Part shown: positions 32,517-44,478 of the stretch, in pieces
How positions within the stretch are numbered: position 1 is the first letter of the stretch
How the letters are laid out: every line of letters starts with the position of its first letter
Source: Gentiana macrophylla
Taxonomy: Eukaryota > Streptophyta > Magnoliopsida > Gentianales > Gentianaceae
Assembly (NCBI GenBank): GCA_026214975.1
Contig: CM047808.1
Span: 67,854,583-67,918,582, forward strand
DNA: 64,000 nucleotides
Direction: 5' to 3'
Position numbers and translations under genes: made by a program
Notes under the pieces: model-generated
Databases searched by the model: none
Told to the model about the DNA's origin: nothing
What the model saw: only the letters and a program-made list of their open reading frames with translations

Positions 32517-34055
32517 TGTAACACCCCAATTTTTAAGAAGGGTAAAATAGTAAATGAGATTTAAATTACATTTATTTTCTATTTAGACTTAACTTAATTA
32601 AAAAAAACTAAATTAAAAGGATATCAATTATTAAAATTGTTTAATTATTAAAAAGGATTTTAATAATTAGTATTTATGGAAATAATTCCTATTATTTCTC
32701 TCACAATCTTTCACACGCATTGTCCGAAAAATAGGAGGAACGACGCATGAAGAGCTGGATGAAGGTGAAGAAGAATCTTCAATTGCGCGGCTAATCCGTC
32801 CAAAATTTGGACAAACCATAGAAGACGGAAGTCATCGTCTCATCGCGGTGAACGTTTCCACAAAAACTATTCTCAAATCCGTAAGTTTTCAGGTTAACTC
32901 TAAATTTGGAATCTTGATCGTTCTTCAGAAAACTCTGAGCTTTAATTGTGTAAAGAGTTGTAATAATCGTAGCAAATTAGGGTTCATCATGAATTTTGGG
33001 GATTTGAAGACTGGATATTAAATTTATGTTAGTATTTTTTTTTTCTGTAGAGAATGATAAGAAACGATTATGTTGGAATCAAACACTGTCTCATAGGGTT
33101 AAAAAATAAATAAAAAGATGAAACAGTAACATTAGTGAAGGGTTTTGGTAGCAAAAAAATGATATAATATGGATGGGAATAATATTATGTATACCTATTA
33201 AGTCATCTTAGGTGTTTGTGGAAGAAATCTTGTGCAAATAACATAACATAAAGTAATAATAAACTAAAGGATTTGTCTTTATAATTGCATCTTTATTGGT
33301 GACGTGAAAAGAAAATAAAAGGAGGTCAATCATTGGTCGGATATATATTTGTGAAGAAGGAAAAGCTATGGTACTGTTAATGATCAAAACATCAAGAGAA
33401 ACAGAGATTTGTAGTCAGACATGCACATTTATGGCTTGGGAGTAAAAGAAGGAGAGAAAGATAAGAAGGAAAAAATAAATCAATCTGGTCACCGTGTTGA
33501 ACATCACTACTCAATCCGAGTCAAGAATAAGTTATAGATTCGATTGCTGTTGCTGGAAATTCATACATAGGAGTTCAAGAATTAAGGTAATGAGGTGTTC
33601 TTTAAATGAAAATTTGGTTGTTTTGTTGTGAAATAGTAATGTGGAGTTGCAGGTTTGTGGCAGTAATAAGGTTGGTGATCGTTGAGTACATATTTACAAC
33701 AGGTTAACATGCATGATGTTTTGGGCAAGGTTGGCGGGCGCCAATGGGTCCTTTGTGGGCTTCAAATGTCTCTGTCCGCCTTGTTTAGTTAGTCAATTGT
33801 GCACTATGTGATAAAGATTGGTATGTATGCCTTTGATAGAATTAATGTTAATTGACAATGTCTAACTGCGACTTCTGGTAGCCTTGGCTCAGCACTACAA
33901 TTGAGACCCTCGAGAAGGTGGGAGCACCGAAAGACATTAGTTTAGGCCTTGTGTGACATTGAATTTGTAGTCAATGATCTCTTTACAACATGCTTAGTAG
34001 TGTAATTAGATGTCTAGGACTAGAAGTCCTAGGAAGCCTTTATGTGAATGAATTA
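32517..34055 (+). repeat. Left LTR of element F (1,539 bp)
   Basis: Similar to 36651-38194 over its whole length, with many substitutions and small indels. The last two bases are TA instead of CA. Confidence 0.85.
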
Positions 34056-35680
34056 GATCTCTTTACAATGTGCTTACTTTCTATATCTATGAAGCAAGTC
34101 CTTTCAAATTTTGTATTGTTGCACTCCCACTCTTTCTTTCAAATCCAAAATTGATTAAATCTCCTATTGACAGAACATTCTTCTTACTTGTGAGCTTCCC
34201 TCCTAAGGGTAGTGTTGATAGTATAAACTTTTCATCTAATGCTGCCTGTCCTTTCAAGGCATGCATCTCACTTTTTCCAGTCAAGTCCTTAAAGCCTACC
34301 ATTACATCCATGTTCAATTACTTGTCTTTAACTTTCTGGAAAATTATGCTAAACCCAATTTCAAGCAGAAGGTAGTCGCTTACCAATCTTATGAACCCTT
34401 TTGCCGGTCAACAATTGAACTCCACAATGTATTAATTTCAATCCAGGTTAATGCACATTGCGCCTTTTCAGCTTTAAATATCTTTCAGGCCATTTAGAGC
34501 CATGAACCGTCAGACACACCTTTTGACTTTCCCTTTTCTGTCTTGGTGTTTCTATAATAATTTTGTTACACCAGTTGAAATGTCTTCTTTGTTTTGACCT
34601 TTTCATTTCCTTATATGGATAAACCTGATCATTTATTCTTCGTCATTGTACTATTTCCCCACAAGTAGTGCAACCTTGAACCCTTGATTTAGATCATCAA
34701 TGATCTTTGAAATAATTCTGAAAATCAAACTTTATCCGACATTTCTTAAGTGTCTTTCTCTTTCACTTCAAAGTTTGTTTATCTTGTGTGAATTTCTATC
34801 CCATTTCAATCTTGAAATAACCTGTCTTTGACTTATGCAAATTTGGACAGTTCTTGACAATTTATTTATTCCATTTTGAGACCTTCTGGTGGACTCAATC
34901 TAGCCCTATAACTCTTTCATGTTGAGATTCTTACCCTTTTTTGATTCCTCAGTTTTTCAGTCTTTCAGGTGCTCGACCTTGCACCTTCCCTTTGTTTTTT
35001 GTTGTGGGATGCTTCATCTACAACATTCATGCGAATTGAGAACTTTCTTAATTCACCAACAACCATTATGTTAATTAGGTCATTAACGAATAAGGTCACT
35101 TGCCAAACGTCCTGAAGTCCAATATTATTTCCTCTTGTGTTAAACATATTTTTTTTTTCAAGTCTAAAATGTGGTGTTTCTCTTAACGTCCCCACTTTTC
35201 AAGGGCTTACGTAAAAGCTTATTATCTTCCCTTCAAATGGTCTGAGTTTTTTTTTGCGCAGACCACCGTATCCTGCAGTATTCCACTCTCTCAAAAGAAT
35301 CTCATCTGCATGATGTTCTTTTGTTGTTTCCTTTTGGTGGTTATCTTTTTTATTATGATACAATACCTCAATTTTCATTTTGCACTTAAAAATTCTCTTG
35401 ACCAGGAATCACCTAGTTTTGGTTGTAACCCATGCAACCTCCATTGTTTTGAGAAGTTACTGCCTCTCCTTCGGCTTACCAGTTGACATACCACCCTTGT
35501 ACTAAACTTGTCACTTTTCAAAATTATTTGTTCTCCAATCTAACCCTTTTGGCATAAGAATTGGATCATAATTTCATAGAGGAAGTATAGCGAATGCATG
35601 TTTCCCCATCCCCGAAAAGTCTCAGGAGCCATTTAGTTGGGATCCTTGCAGTTTTTCAGCAAGCTTCTATCACCGTAATG
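34056..35680 (+). other. Element F interior, unrecognised
   Basis: By position gag to RT should be here, but I found no gag, protease or RT motif on either strand. The plus strand is pyrimidine-rich. Minus-strand open frames exist (34317-34087, 35195-34965), the first reading FKDLTGKSEMHALKGQAALD; no family recognised. This may be foreign DNA captured between the LTRs or very old coding sequence. Confidence 0.4.
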
Positions 35681-36620
35681 GAGGTTGAGCTAGTGAAGCT
35701 ACAAGACTACGATGCAGTTGTGGTCAGTTACAAGTGAGTGGGCAGAACAAACTTAGACATTGGTTCCAAATTAGATGAGGATGACAAACCTAGGCGTAAA
35801 AAAAATGCCTTGTGTTCTGAAATTGGAAGATGTGAGGAAGGAAGTGAAGAATGAAGCCCACAGTACAGCAATTGTAGTCCATCCCGGAGCAAGAAAGGTG
35901 TATAGAGAGTTGGAACAGTGCTATTGATGACCTTTCATGAAGATAGAGATAGCAGAGGTTGCTTACAACAATAGTTACCACGCTAGTATCCAGATGCCAC
36001 CTTCTGAAGCTCTATATGGAAGAAAGTGTAGAACTCTAGTCGTTTGGGATGAAGTGGATCAGTGACATAATACAAGACCAGAGTTGATACGGCATGATAG
36101 AGATGAGATTGAAGTGGACCGTCACAACCTCGTGATGGCCCGAGACAGGCAGAAGAGTTGGGAAGATGGAATAAGGAGACTATTAGAGTTTGAAGTTGGA
36201 GATAATATGCACTTAAAGACGTCCTCTACGAGAGGGGCAAGATGGATTGGGCAGACATGCAAGATAAGTCCTGGATATGAAGGCTCTTACGTGATAGTGG
36301 CTAAATTTGGACCTTTAGCTTATCCGTTTGGAGTTACCAAAATCCCTACACGGGTGTATGGCATTCTTCATGTGTCAATGATAAGGAAATGGTTAACCGA
36401 CATTGATATGAAGCATGTTTTGACCTGGAAATGGTTAAGGAGATCTTGACTTACGTACAAGAATCAAGTTCACTTTTGAGCGGAAGACGAAGAAAGTCAA
36501 GAAGGAAGACGTACAACTAGTTGTTGTTCAGTGAAGCACCGATAGAGGCAACATGAGAGTTAGAGAACGAGGCGTTTTGTGAAGTTACATAGTTCAAGTA
36601 CCTCCCAGTTATGTTCAGTT
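35681..36620 (+). pseudogene. Element F integrase-chromodomain remnant
   Basis: The N-terminal zinc region is seen as VRKEVKNEAHSTAIVVHPGA and KVYRELEQCY (about 35830-35925). It then jumps straight to [20 protein letters not shown] (about 35960), so the two Cys of the zinc site and all three catalytic positions of the core are gone. The C-terminal domain follows (ARDRQKSWEDGIRRLLEFEV, ILHVSMIRKWL; frame 36084-36449), and the end, with FEDETCFKGG before the tract, is a worn chromodomain tail. The layout is that of Tekay/Del chromoviruses. Confidence 0.8.
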
Positions 36621-36650
36621 TCGAGGACGAAACTTGCTTTAAGGGGGGGA

Positions 36651-38194
36651 TGTAACACCCCGATTTTTTAAGAAGGGTAAAATAGTAAATGAGATTTAAA
36701 TTACATTTATTTTCTATTTAGATTTAACCTAATTAAATAAAAACTAAATTAAAAGGATATCAATTTTTAAAATTGATTAATTATTAAAAAGAATATTAAC
36801 AATTAGTATTTAAGGAAATAATTCCTATTTTTTCCCTCACAATCTTTCACACGCATTGCCTAAAAAAAAGGAGGAACGACGCAAAAAGAGCAGGATGAAG
36901 GTGAAGAAGAATCTTCAATCGGGCGGCTAATACGTTCGAAATTTGGACATACCACAGAAGACGGAAGTCATTGTCTCATCACGGTGAATGTTTCCACAAC
37001 AACTATTCTCAAATTCGTAAGTTTTCAGGTTAAACCTAAATTTGGAATCTTGATCGTTCTTGAGAAAACTCTGAGCTTTAATTGTGTAAAGGGTCGTAAT
37101 AATCCTAGTAAATTAAGGTTCATCATGAATTTTTGGGGATTTGTAGACTGGATATTAAATGGATGTTATTATTTTTTATTTTTATTTTGTAGAGAATGAT
37201 AAGAAACGATTATGTTGGAATCAACCACTGTCTCCTGTGGTTCAAAAAAAAAGATGTAGTAGTAACATTAGTGAAGGGTTTTGGTAGCAAAAAAAAGATA
37301 TAATATGGAAGGAAATAATATATGTATACCTATTAAGTCATCTTAGGTGTTTGTGGAAGAAATCTTGTGCAAATAACATAACTTAAAGTAATAATAAACT
37401 AAATGTGTTGTCTTTATAATTCCATCTTTATAGGTGACGTGAAAAGAAAATAAAAGGAGGTCAATCATTGGTCGGATAATTATTTGTGTAGAAGGAAAAG
37501 CTATGGTACTGTTAATGATCAGAACTTCAAGAGAAACAGAGATTTGAAGTCGGACTTGCACATTTGTTGCTAGGGAGGAAAAGAAGGAGAGAAAGATAAT
37601 AAAGAAAAAGATAAATCAATCTGATCACCTTGTTGAACATCACTACTCAATCCGAGTCAAGAATAAGTTACTGATTCAATTTATATTGCTGGAAATTCAT
37701 ACCTAGGAGTTCAAGAATGAAGGGAATGAGGTGTTCTTTAAACGGAAATTTGGTTGTTTCTTTGTGAATTCTAATGACGAGTTGCAGGTTTGTAGCAGTA
37801 ATAAGGTTGGTGATCGTTGAGTACAGATTTACAACAGGTTAACATGATGTTCTGGGCGAGGTTGGCGGGTGCCAATGGGTCTTTTGTTGGCTCCAAAGGT
37901 CTCTATCCGCCTTGTTTAGTTAGTCAATTGTGCACTATGTGATGAAGATTGGTATGTATGCCTTTGATGGCATTAGATGTTAATTGACAATGTCTAACTG
38001 CGACTTCTGGTACCCTTGGCTCAGCACCACAATTGAGACCCTATGCGGGGAGAAGGTGGGAGCAACAAAAGGCATTAGTTTAGGCCTTGTGGGACATTGA
38101 CTTAGTAGTCAATGATCTCTTTACAACGTGATAAGTAGTGTAATTAGTTGTCCAGGACTAGATGTCCTTTGGAAGCCTTTATGTGAATGAATCA
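36651..38194 (+). repeat. Right LTR of element F (1,544 bp)
   Basis: Begins TGTAACACCCCG after the purine tract and ends GAATCA. Adjacent to leader sequence of copia G. Confidence 0.87.
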
Positions 38195-38947
38195 GGTGGT
38201 TAGACAACGGACCCCATAATCCCTGCTGCTTCAACAAAGCACGCACCTTGATCTGCCATAGACTAAAGTTGTTCCTTTATGTAAACTTGTCAATCTTAAC
38301 ATTTAAAACAGACATCTTTCTCACCAGAAAAGCTTGCGTAGATCCCAAATCCTAGCATTAATTATGACCTCGGTCTACCTTGCTTAAAACAGATAAACAG
38401 ATTTCTTGATGAACCCAGATGCTCTGATACCAGTTTGTTATGACGGATCGATAAAGAAGTGATGGTGATTGTGTGTAAAGATAAAAGATAAACATCAAAC
38501 AAACTCAGAAACAAGAAGAACACAAATTTAACATAGTTTCCGGCAATGTGCTGACTACTCCACAGACAAACGAGGATATTTTATTATCACCAGAAAGTTA
38601 CAATTACATGTATTACAAACGGTATTTATAGCCTTGGGAATCCAACCCTAACCGACTAATCAATCAACCTAGTAAATGACTGAAAACCCCAGAAGTAACT
38701 CCACCAAATTAGGAAACCATAAAGACGTGTTCCTTAAGTCTATTGTGAACCAGCAGACTTCACTCTGCTGATACCCCGTACCAGCAGACACGGCTTCAGT
38801 AGACTGATCAACTCTGCTGCTACACCAAACGAACACCAGATTCAGCAGATGCTTCATGCTCTGCTGACCACCACAGTTTCCACAGGCTCTCCTGAATGTC
38901 ACACTCAGCAGACCAGACTCTACAGCATAGTTTAAGACACCATTACA
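38195..38947 (-). mobile_element. Copia G remnant (B family): leader and 5' LTR
   Basis: Minus strand: LTR 38947-38436 (plus ends TGTTATGACGG and CCATTACA), primer site 38432-38421 (TGGTATCAGAGC, exact iMet type), then about 225 bases of leader and gag start, cut at 38194 by element F. Leader blocks (CTTGATCTGCCATAGACT) match the equivalent place in copia B (CTTGATCTACCATAAACT), so the two are of one family. A TATA box (TATAAATA on minus) is at 38630-38623. AATAC (38948-38952) would be its target copy. Confidence 0.8.
38436..38947 (-). repeat. 5' LTR of copia G (512 bp) with CAGCAGA repeats
   Basis: The U3 half (about 38750-38915) carries repeated CAGCAGA and its complement TCTGCTG, at least eight times in 170 bases. 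The equivalent area of the B LTR carries a different reiterated motif. Confidence 0.75.
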
Positions 38948-39063
38948 AATACTCTTCAAAGTATGATAGTCTGCACGTGCATGAAATTATTTAAAGGATG
39001 TTGTCATTATTTAGAGAATAAAACCTTTTTTTACCTTTCTAATATCTTTTTTAATTGAATTGT

Positions 39064-39173
39064 TGTATTACGCCCATGTCCCGGATACCAAGTCTTTATC
39101 TAGAAAAGAACGTCCGTCGCGCAAATAATTAAAATTTAATCTAATTATACACGTAAGTCTTTTTTATATAAGC
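39064..39173 (-). repeat. Left piece of an older LTR related to H
   Basis: TGTATTACGCCCATGTCCCG and the following 90 bases line up with the LTR end of element H (TGTAACGCCCCATTCCCGG, TCCGGAAAGAG) with many changes. It stops at the H target site TAAGC and resumes at 55319, so H was inserted into this older LTR. Confidence 0.65.
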
Positions 39174-41142
39174 TGTAACGCCCCATTCCCGGACACCGAG
39201 TCCTTATCCGGAAAGAGCGCTCGGCACATATATTATCAAATAAATTCAATAAATATATGTAAGCCTTACGTCATACATCAGAACCAAGCGACGCAGAAGA
39301 TAAAACAACTCAACAACTCGGGGAAACCAAAAGATCGAACACACGGTAATCAATGCTGTGAAAAACTACATCCAATAAAGAGAACTAATCATCCAACATC
39401 CAACATCCCAAAAGATCTCAAAAGAAGCTAAACCAAAAAGAAGGACAACATTGTTCAAACGTGAAACAACTGTTTTAAGAAAGAAACAACTAAAAGAACT
39501 AAGTCTTCAAAAGCTTCATCTCAAACTTCATCATCAAAGAACTCGTCAACCGTAGCAACCTGTTCATCTTCTTTGGGGAAAGGGGAAGACAAACACAACG
39601 TAACAGGGTAAGTACGGAAGTACTCAGTAACGCGTAGAAGATTGTATAACTATGATCTCATAAAGAAATAAAAGCAACGCCGTCTTTTATTAATTCATTT
39701 CCGTTGTTAACCCTAGCTAACTATCATATTATGTTCATAGCATAACATGAGGTTCCAAAAGGTATCTAACTTAGCTCAAGTTTGTTACATCATGAACAAC
39801 AAGGGCACTACGCCTAGTAATAGGATGTACTAGGACAACTGGGTGCAACCTACTTAGAGACACGCTCTAGTAGCCCCGGGAATATCTGAGTCCCGATAGT
39901 GTGATAACCGGCAGAATGCACCAGACGCTTTATCTAGCCAATCGATTGACCGGCGTGGGTACAGTCTACTTTGTCTGGTCAGAGAACACGTCGCGATATT
40001 GTACTATGCCTTACCAAGCATTGCATGATGTTTAAGATTATTAATCTAGCACATATGTTTGATTAGATGTTTAACTAGCCACCTAAGTGTTTTCAAGTAA
40101 GCTCCCTCACATCTCTTACTCTCTTTCCTAGACCACTAGACACGGACAAGGCCTAGCAATTACACAGACATCGATAAACTCTAGCTTATCGAAGCACAAG
40201 GCAAATCCAAAGCTTTCGACGGTCCCACACTTCATCTTTTCAGGGAAATCCATGTGGTGCCGGAACTAAACGCATCAAAAGCTAATTCAGAGCTTTGTCA
40301 CGTAAGGTTATGCAGTAAATACGCTATTATGGAGCTTGAAACACATAACAAGGAAAAACAATACTGAAACAGTCCCTGTCCGGACGGATAAACTTTCTGT
40401 CCGTAAGGACAGCTCTCGCTTTCGCCTCAATCCGATCATCGAGAAATAGCCGTCATGGATAAACAACTCATCTCATGCGGATGGACCCACACTCGGTCGA
40501 TCGGATGGATAGGCTCGGTCGACCGAGCCTCTCTTTGCACCTGTTACACGCTTTTCTTGCACCAAAGAGGGCGGTTTTACGCACTCGCGTTTTACTCAAA
40601 TTCAACCCAAACTCGACTTAAACAAATTAAAACCATGAAAAAAATCATACAAATTGCTCTACCACTTGACGAAACCTTAATCATACGATAAGAAAACCAC
40701 GTTACCTTAATTTGCGTGGTACAACGATCCAAACTACCAAAGCTTTGAAGAAAGGTTAAACCTTTAACCTCCAACGTCAACGGATCTAGGGATTGTTGGT
40801 ATCAAAACGATCCTCGTCTCGCGGTGATCCTTTCTCTCTTGAGACGTCTGTTGAAAAGAGCAACGGAATAGCCTCGAAAAACGAAAGCTTCTTCTTCGTT
40901 TTTTTTAGAATTTGCGCCCCCTCCTATTTTGCGTCCCTCTTCTTTTTTTTTTTTGTCAAAAACAACTAGGTTAAAATTAGGATTAGTTTTCCTTTTATAA
41001 TCCCAATTATCTAATTATTTTCTTTAAAAAGAAAAATCCTTGTTTATCCTTTTTTTTTCTTAAATCTTCTAATTAAATAACATAATATTATGATTTTTGC
41101 TAAAAGACCGAATTGTCCTTTTTCAAAAATCGGGATATTACA
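39174..41142 (-). repeat. LTR a of H (1,969 bp)
   Basis: Plus ends TGTAACGCCCC and GATATTACA. On the minus strand U3 is very short: the TATA box (TATAAAA, 40999-40993) lies about 145 bases in, so most of the LTR is R/U5. A perfect 20-bp palindrome, AGGCTCGGTCGACCGAGCCT, lies at 40511-40530. Confidence 0.93.
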
Positions 41143-41158
41143 TTCCTCCCCCCTTAAG
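41143..41158 (-). other. Polypurine tract, H copy 1
   Basis: The minus strand reads CTTAAGGGGGGAGGAA just before LTR a. The copy 2 equivalent is at 48308-48323, with one interruption of the G run. Confidence 0.8.
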
Positions 41159-41177
41159 AGGAGTTTCGTCCTCGAAA

Positions 41178-42614
41178 CTAGATCGTACCTGGTAGATGAG
41201 GGAACTCTGGGAACTCGTCGAACATGTCCGCTTCCACTTCCCAAGTGGCTTCCGTCGGTGCATGATTGCTCCATTGCACTAATACTAACGGAATCACTCG
41301 TCTCTTTATCACCTTCTCTTTCCTATCCAGAATCCTTATCGGCTTCTCCACATAGGAGAGATTATCTTGCAACACTTCCGGGTCAATCTCAGATTCGACG
41401 TCCACTTTAGATAGACACTTCCTAAGCATCGATACATGGAAAACATTGTGGACTCTAGACATCGACTCTGGTAACCGAAGTCTATAAGACAACTTCCCAA
41501 CTCTTTCGATGACATCAAAAGGTCCTACATACCTTGGACTTAGCTTTCCTTTCTGTCCGAACCTCTTGATACCCTTCATTGGAGACGCTCGAAGGTAAAC
41601 TCTATCCCCGACCTCAAACTCTAGCCGTCTTCTTCTAACATCGGCCCAACTCTTTTGACGATCTTGAGCAGCTTTCAGATTTTTCCTTATCAACTCGATT
41701 TTCTCCTTGGCTTGCTGAACCATCTCCGTCCCTGTGATATGTTTCTCTCCCACTTCATCCCAGTAAAGTGGAGTTCTACACTTCCTACCGTACAAGGCCT
41801 CAAAAGGTGGCATTCCCAAACTTGCATGGTAACTATTGTTGTAAGAAAACTCAGCCAAATTGAGGTAATCTATCCATGATCCTCCGGCATCCTAAACACA
41901 AGCTCTAAGCATGTCCTCGAGAGTCTGAATTGTTCTCTCTGACTGCCCATCCGTCTGCGGATGAAACACTGTACTCAAATCAGTCTTCCTCCCAAAAGCT
42001 TTCTGCAAACCCTTCTAGAAGCGACTGATAAATCTACTATCCCTGTCAGATACAATGGATAGAGGCACACCATGAAGCTTCACTATATTGTCGATATACA
42101 TAGTAGCGAACTTCTTTATAGGCATATCCACTTTACACGGCAAGAAATAGGCAGATTTTGTGAGTCTATCCACAATCACCCAAATCATCTCATGACCGCC
42201 CTTAGTCTTAGGCAAACCGGTGATGAAATCCATCGTAATATTCTCCCATTTCCATTCCGGTACCTCCAAGGGTTTCAACAAACCTCCTGGTCTTCTGTGT
42301 TCTTCTTTCACTCTCTGGCATGTATCACATCTTGCCATAAACTCTGCGATCCCTAACTTCATACTAGGCCACCAATACCTTTCCTTGAGATCTCTATACA
42401 TCTTAGTGGCTCCTGGATGTACCGCAAAAGCAATATTATGAGCTTCATCCATAACCTTCTCTCTTAGGCCATCCACATCGGGCACACACAAACGGTCTCC
42501 GTACCAAAGATGACCACTCTTGTCCAACTGATAACCCACTGTAGGCTTCTCTCGAGCCACCTGCTTCAAATTAATCAACACCAGGGTCTCTATCCTGCTT
42601 AGCCCGAATCTCAT
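41178..42614 (-). pseudogene. H copy 1 integrase-chromodomain, two nonsense mutations
   Basis: Same gene as 48343-49779. The frame opens at 42614 and shows the zinc site ([24 protein letters not shown]), the first Asp ([10 protein letters not shown]) and the second ([11 protein letters not shown]). A TAG at 42017-42015 replaces a Trp codon of copy 2 and another TAG (near 41896) replaces a Leu codon. The frame then continues from 41858 with the C-terminal domain ([17 protein letters not shown]) and the chromodomain ([19 protein letters not shown]) to 41178. Without the stops the frame would be intact, so the inactivation is recent. Confidence 0.92.
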
Positions 42615-43146
42615 CTAGCAAATCTGACCTTGCCATCAATGGCGCCAAAGTCGGATCTTCACCCTTCCTTTCAATCACTTGAATCTGCATCCTATCTAAC
42701 TGATCCACAACTTCTTGCAAGGTAGTGATAGCATTAACCGCTCTCCGGCTAAGTGCATCAGCTACAACATTAGCTTTACCCGGGTGGCATTGAATGTCCA
42801 AGTCGTAATCTTTCACGAACTCCAACCATCTTCTTTGTCTCATGTTCAGATTCTCCTGAGTAAAGAAGAACTTAAGACACTTATGATCCGTGAAGATCCA
42901 TGCCTTGACACCATACAAATAGTGTCTCCAAAGCTTCAGAGCAAAAACCACTGCTGCCAACTCCAAGTCGTGTGTAGGGTAATTCTTCTCATGCACCTTC
43001 AACTGCCTAGATGCATAAGCAATTACCTTTCCTGATTGCATCAAAACACAACCCAAACCTTGACCCGATGCATCCGTGTATACGTCATAGTTATCAAAAA
43101 CTTCCGGTAATGCTAACATAGGTGCTGTGGTCAACTTTTCTTTCAA
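42571..43146 (-). pseudogene. H copy 1 RNase H
   Basis: Frame of 191 codons with all expected blocks: [36 protein letters not shown], ARNase-type [12 protein letters not shown] and [13 protein letters not shown]. The acidic residues are present. It overlaps the start of the integrase frame by 44 bases, which is in the +1 frame; the same overlap is present in copy 2. The 143-bp duplication upstream separates it from RT. Confidence 0.87.
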
Positions 43147-43186
43147 AGTCTGGAAAGCTTTCTCACATTCATTGGTCCACTCGTAC

Positions 43187-44463
43187 TTAATGTTTTTTTT
43201 GAGTAAGCCTCGTGAGAGGTGTAGTTATCTTAGAGAAATCCTTTACAAACTTCCGGTAGTACCCTGCTAGACCCAAGAAACTTCTTATCTCTGTTACTGA
43301 TGTCGGTCTAGGCCACTTAGAAACGGCTTCTATCTTTGCTGGATCCACCTTAATACCTTCTCCAGAAACTATATGCCCAAGAAAACTCACTTTGTCCAAC
43401 CAAAACTCACACTTAGAAAACTTGGCATATAGTTTGTTCTCCTTTAAGGTCTAGGCCACTTAGAAACGGCTTCTATCTTTGCTGGTTCCACCTTAATACC
43501 TTCACCAGAAACTATATGCCCAAGAAAACTCACTTGGTCCAACCAAAACTCACACTTAGAAAACTTGGCATACAATTTGTTCTCCTTTAAGGTCTGTAGA
43601 ACTATCCTTAGGTGTTCTTCATGCTCTCCCTCATCCTTAGAGTATACCAATATATCATCTATGAAAACTATCACAAACGTATCGAGATAAGGCATGAAAA
43701 CTCTTTGCATCAAGTCCATGAATTTCGATGGAGCATTAGTGAGTCCAAACGGCATGACCAAAAACTCATAATGTCCATATCTCGTACTAAATGCTGTCTT
43801 AGGTATATCTGACACCTTGATCTTCAACTGATTATAGCCGGACCTAAGACCAATCTTAGAGAACACCTTTTTACCTTGCAACTGACTGAACAGATCATCA
43901 ATCCTTGGTAAAGGATACTTATTCTTGATTGTCAGTTTATTCAGCTCTCTGTAGTCGATGCCCAATCGCATACTCCCATCTTTCTTCTTCACAAACAAGA
44001 CCGGGGCTCCCCACGGTGATGTACTTGGCTGGATGATGTTTTTCTCTAGCATCTCCTTAAGCTGATTTTTCAACTCTTTCAACTCCGCTGGTGCCATCCT
44101 AAAAGGTGCTTTAGCCACTGGTGATGCTCCGGCAATCAATTCGATCTCGAACTCTATGGCCCTATGAGGCATATGTCCTGGCAAATCTTCCGGGAAAACA
44201 TCAGGAAAGTCCTTGACTACACGAGTCTCTCCTAACTCGGGCCTATGCTTTTCCTTATCTAATGCATAAACAACGAAACCCTGACAACTCCTCTTCAAAG
44301 CTTTTAAGGCTTTAACTGCTGAGATAATCGGATAACGACCCTTGCTAGGCTTGCATACGCTACCCTGAAATGTCTTAGCTGATTTTCCTGGGGCCTTAAA
44401 GATCACCCTCTTACCTCTACAATCCAAGTAGACGTAATTCTTGGACAACCAGTCCATACCCAT
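43187..44463 (-). pseudogene. H copy 1 reverse transcriptase with 143-bp tandem duplication
   Basis: Reads [18 protein letters not shown], then the RT blocks [57 protein letters not shown] and the active site [12 protein letters not shown]. The first catalytic Asp is Gly here ([13 protein letters not shown], codon 43851-43849), while copy 2 keeps Asp. A 143-base direct duplication (43306-43448 and 43449-43591) repeats the block [15 protein letters not shown] and shifts the frame, ending this ORF at 43444; the second copy goes on as [20 protein letters not shown]. Confidence 0.92.
43306..43591. repeat. 143-bp tandem duplication in H copy 1 RT
   Basis: Two adjacent units starting GTCTAGGCCACTTAGAAACG at 43306 and 43449, with a few base differences. 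143 is not a multiple of three. Not present in copy 2, so it arose after the H duplication. Confidence 0.93.
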
Positions 44464-44478
44464 GATAACATCAAAATC

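Larger units (their letters stand above)
32517..38194 (+). mobile_element. Truncated chromovirus-type gypsy element F
   Basis: LTRs at 32517-34055 and 36651-38194, both starting TGTAACACCCC. The right one follows a polypurine tract (TTAAGGGGGGGA, ending 36650). Only 2.6 kb lies between, holding a broken end of pol (integrase and chromodomain). No primer site is seen after the left LTR. The bases outside the LTRs differ (CAATA on the left, GGTGG on the right), so there is no target duplication; the copy has been rearranged. Confidence 0.85.

Noticed and set aside
34070..34375. 101-codon plus-strand open frame in element F
   Set aside because: No similarity to gag, protease or RT, overlapped by an equally plausible minus-strand frame; not enough to call a gene.
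38669..38959. 96-codon minus-strand open frame
   Set aside because: Lies in the CAGCAGA-rich U3 of the copia G LTR; the open frame is a product of the repeats.
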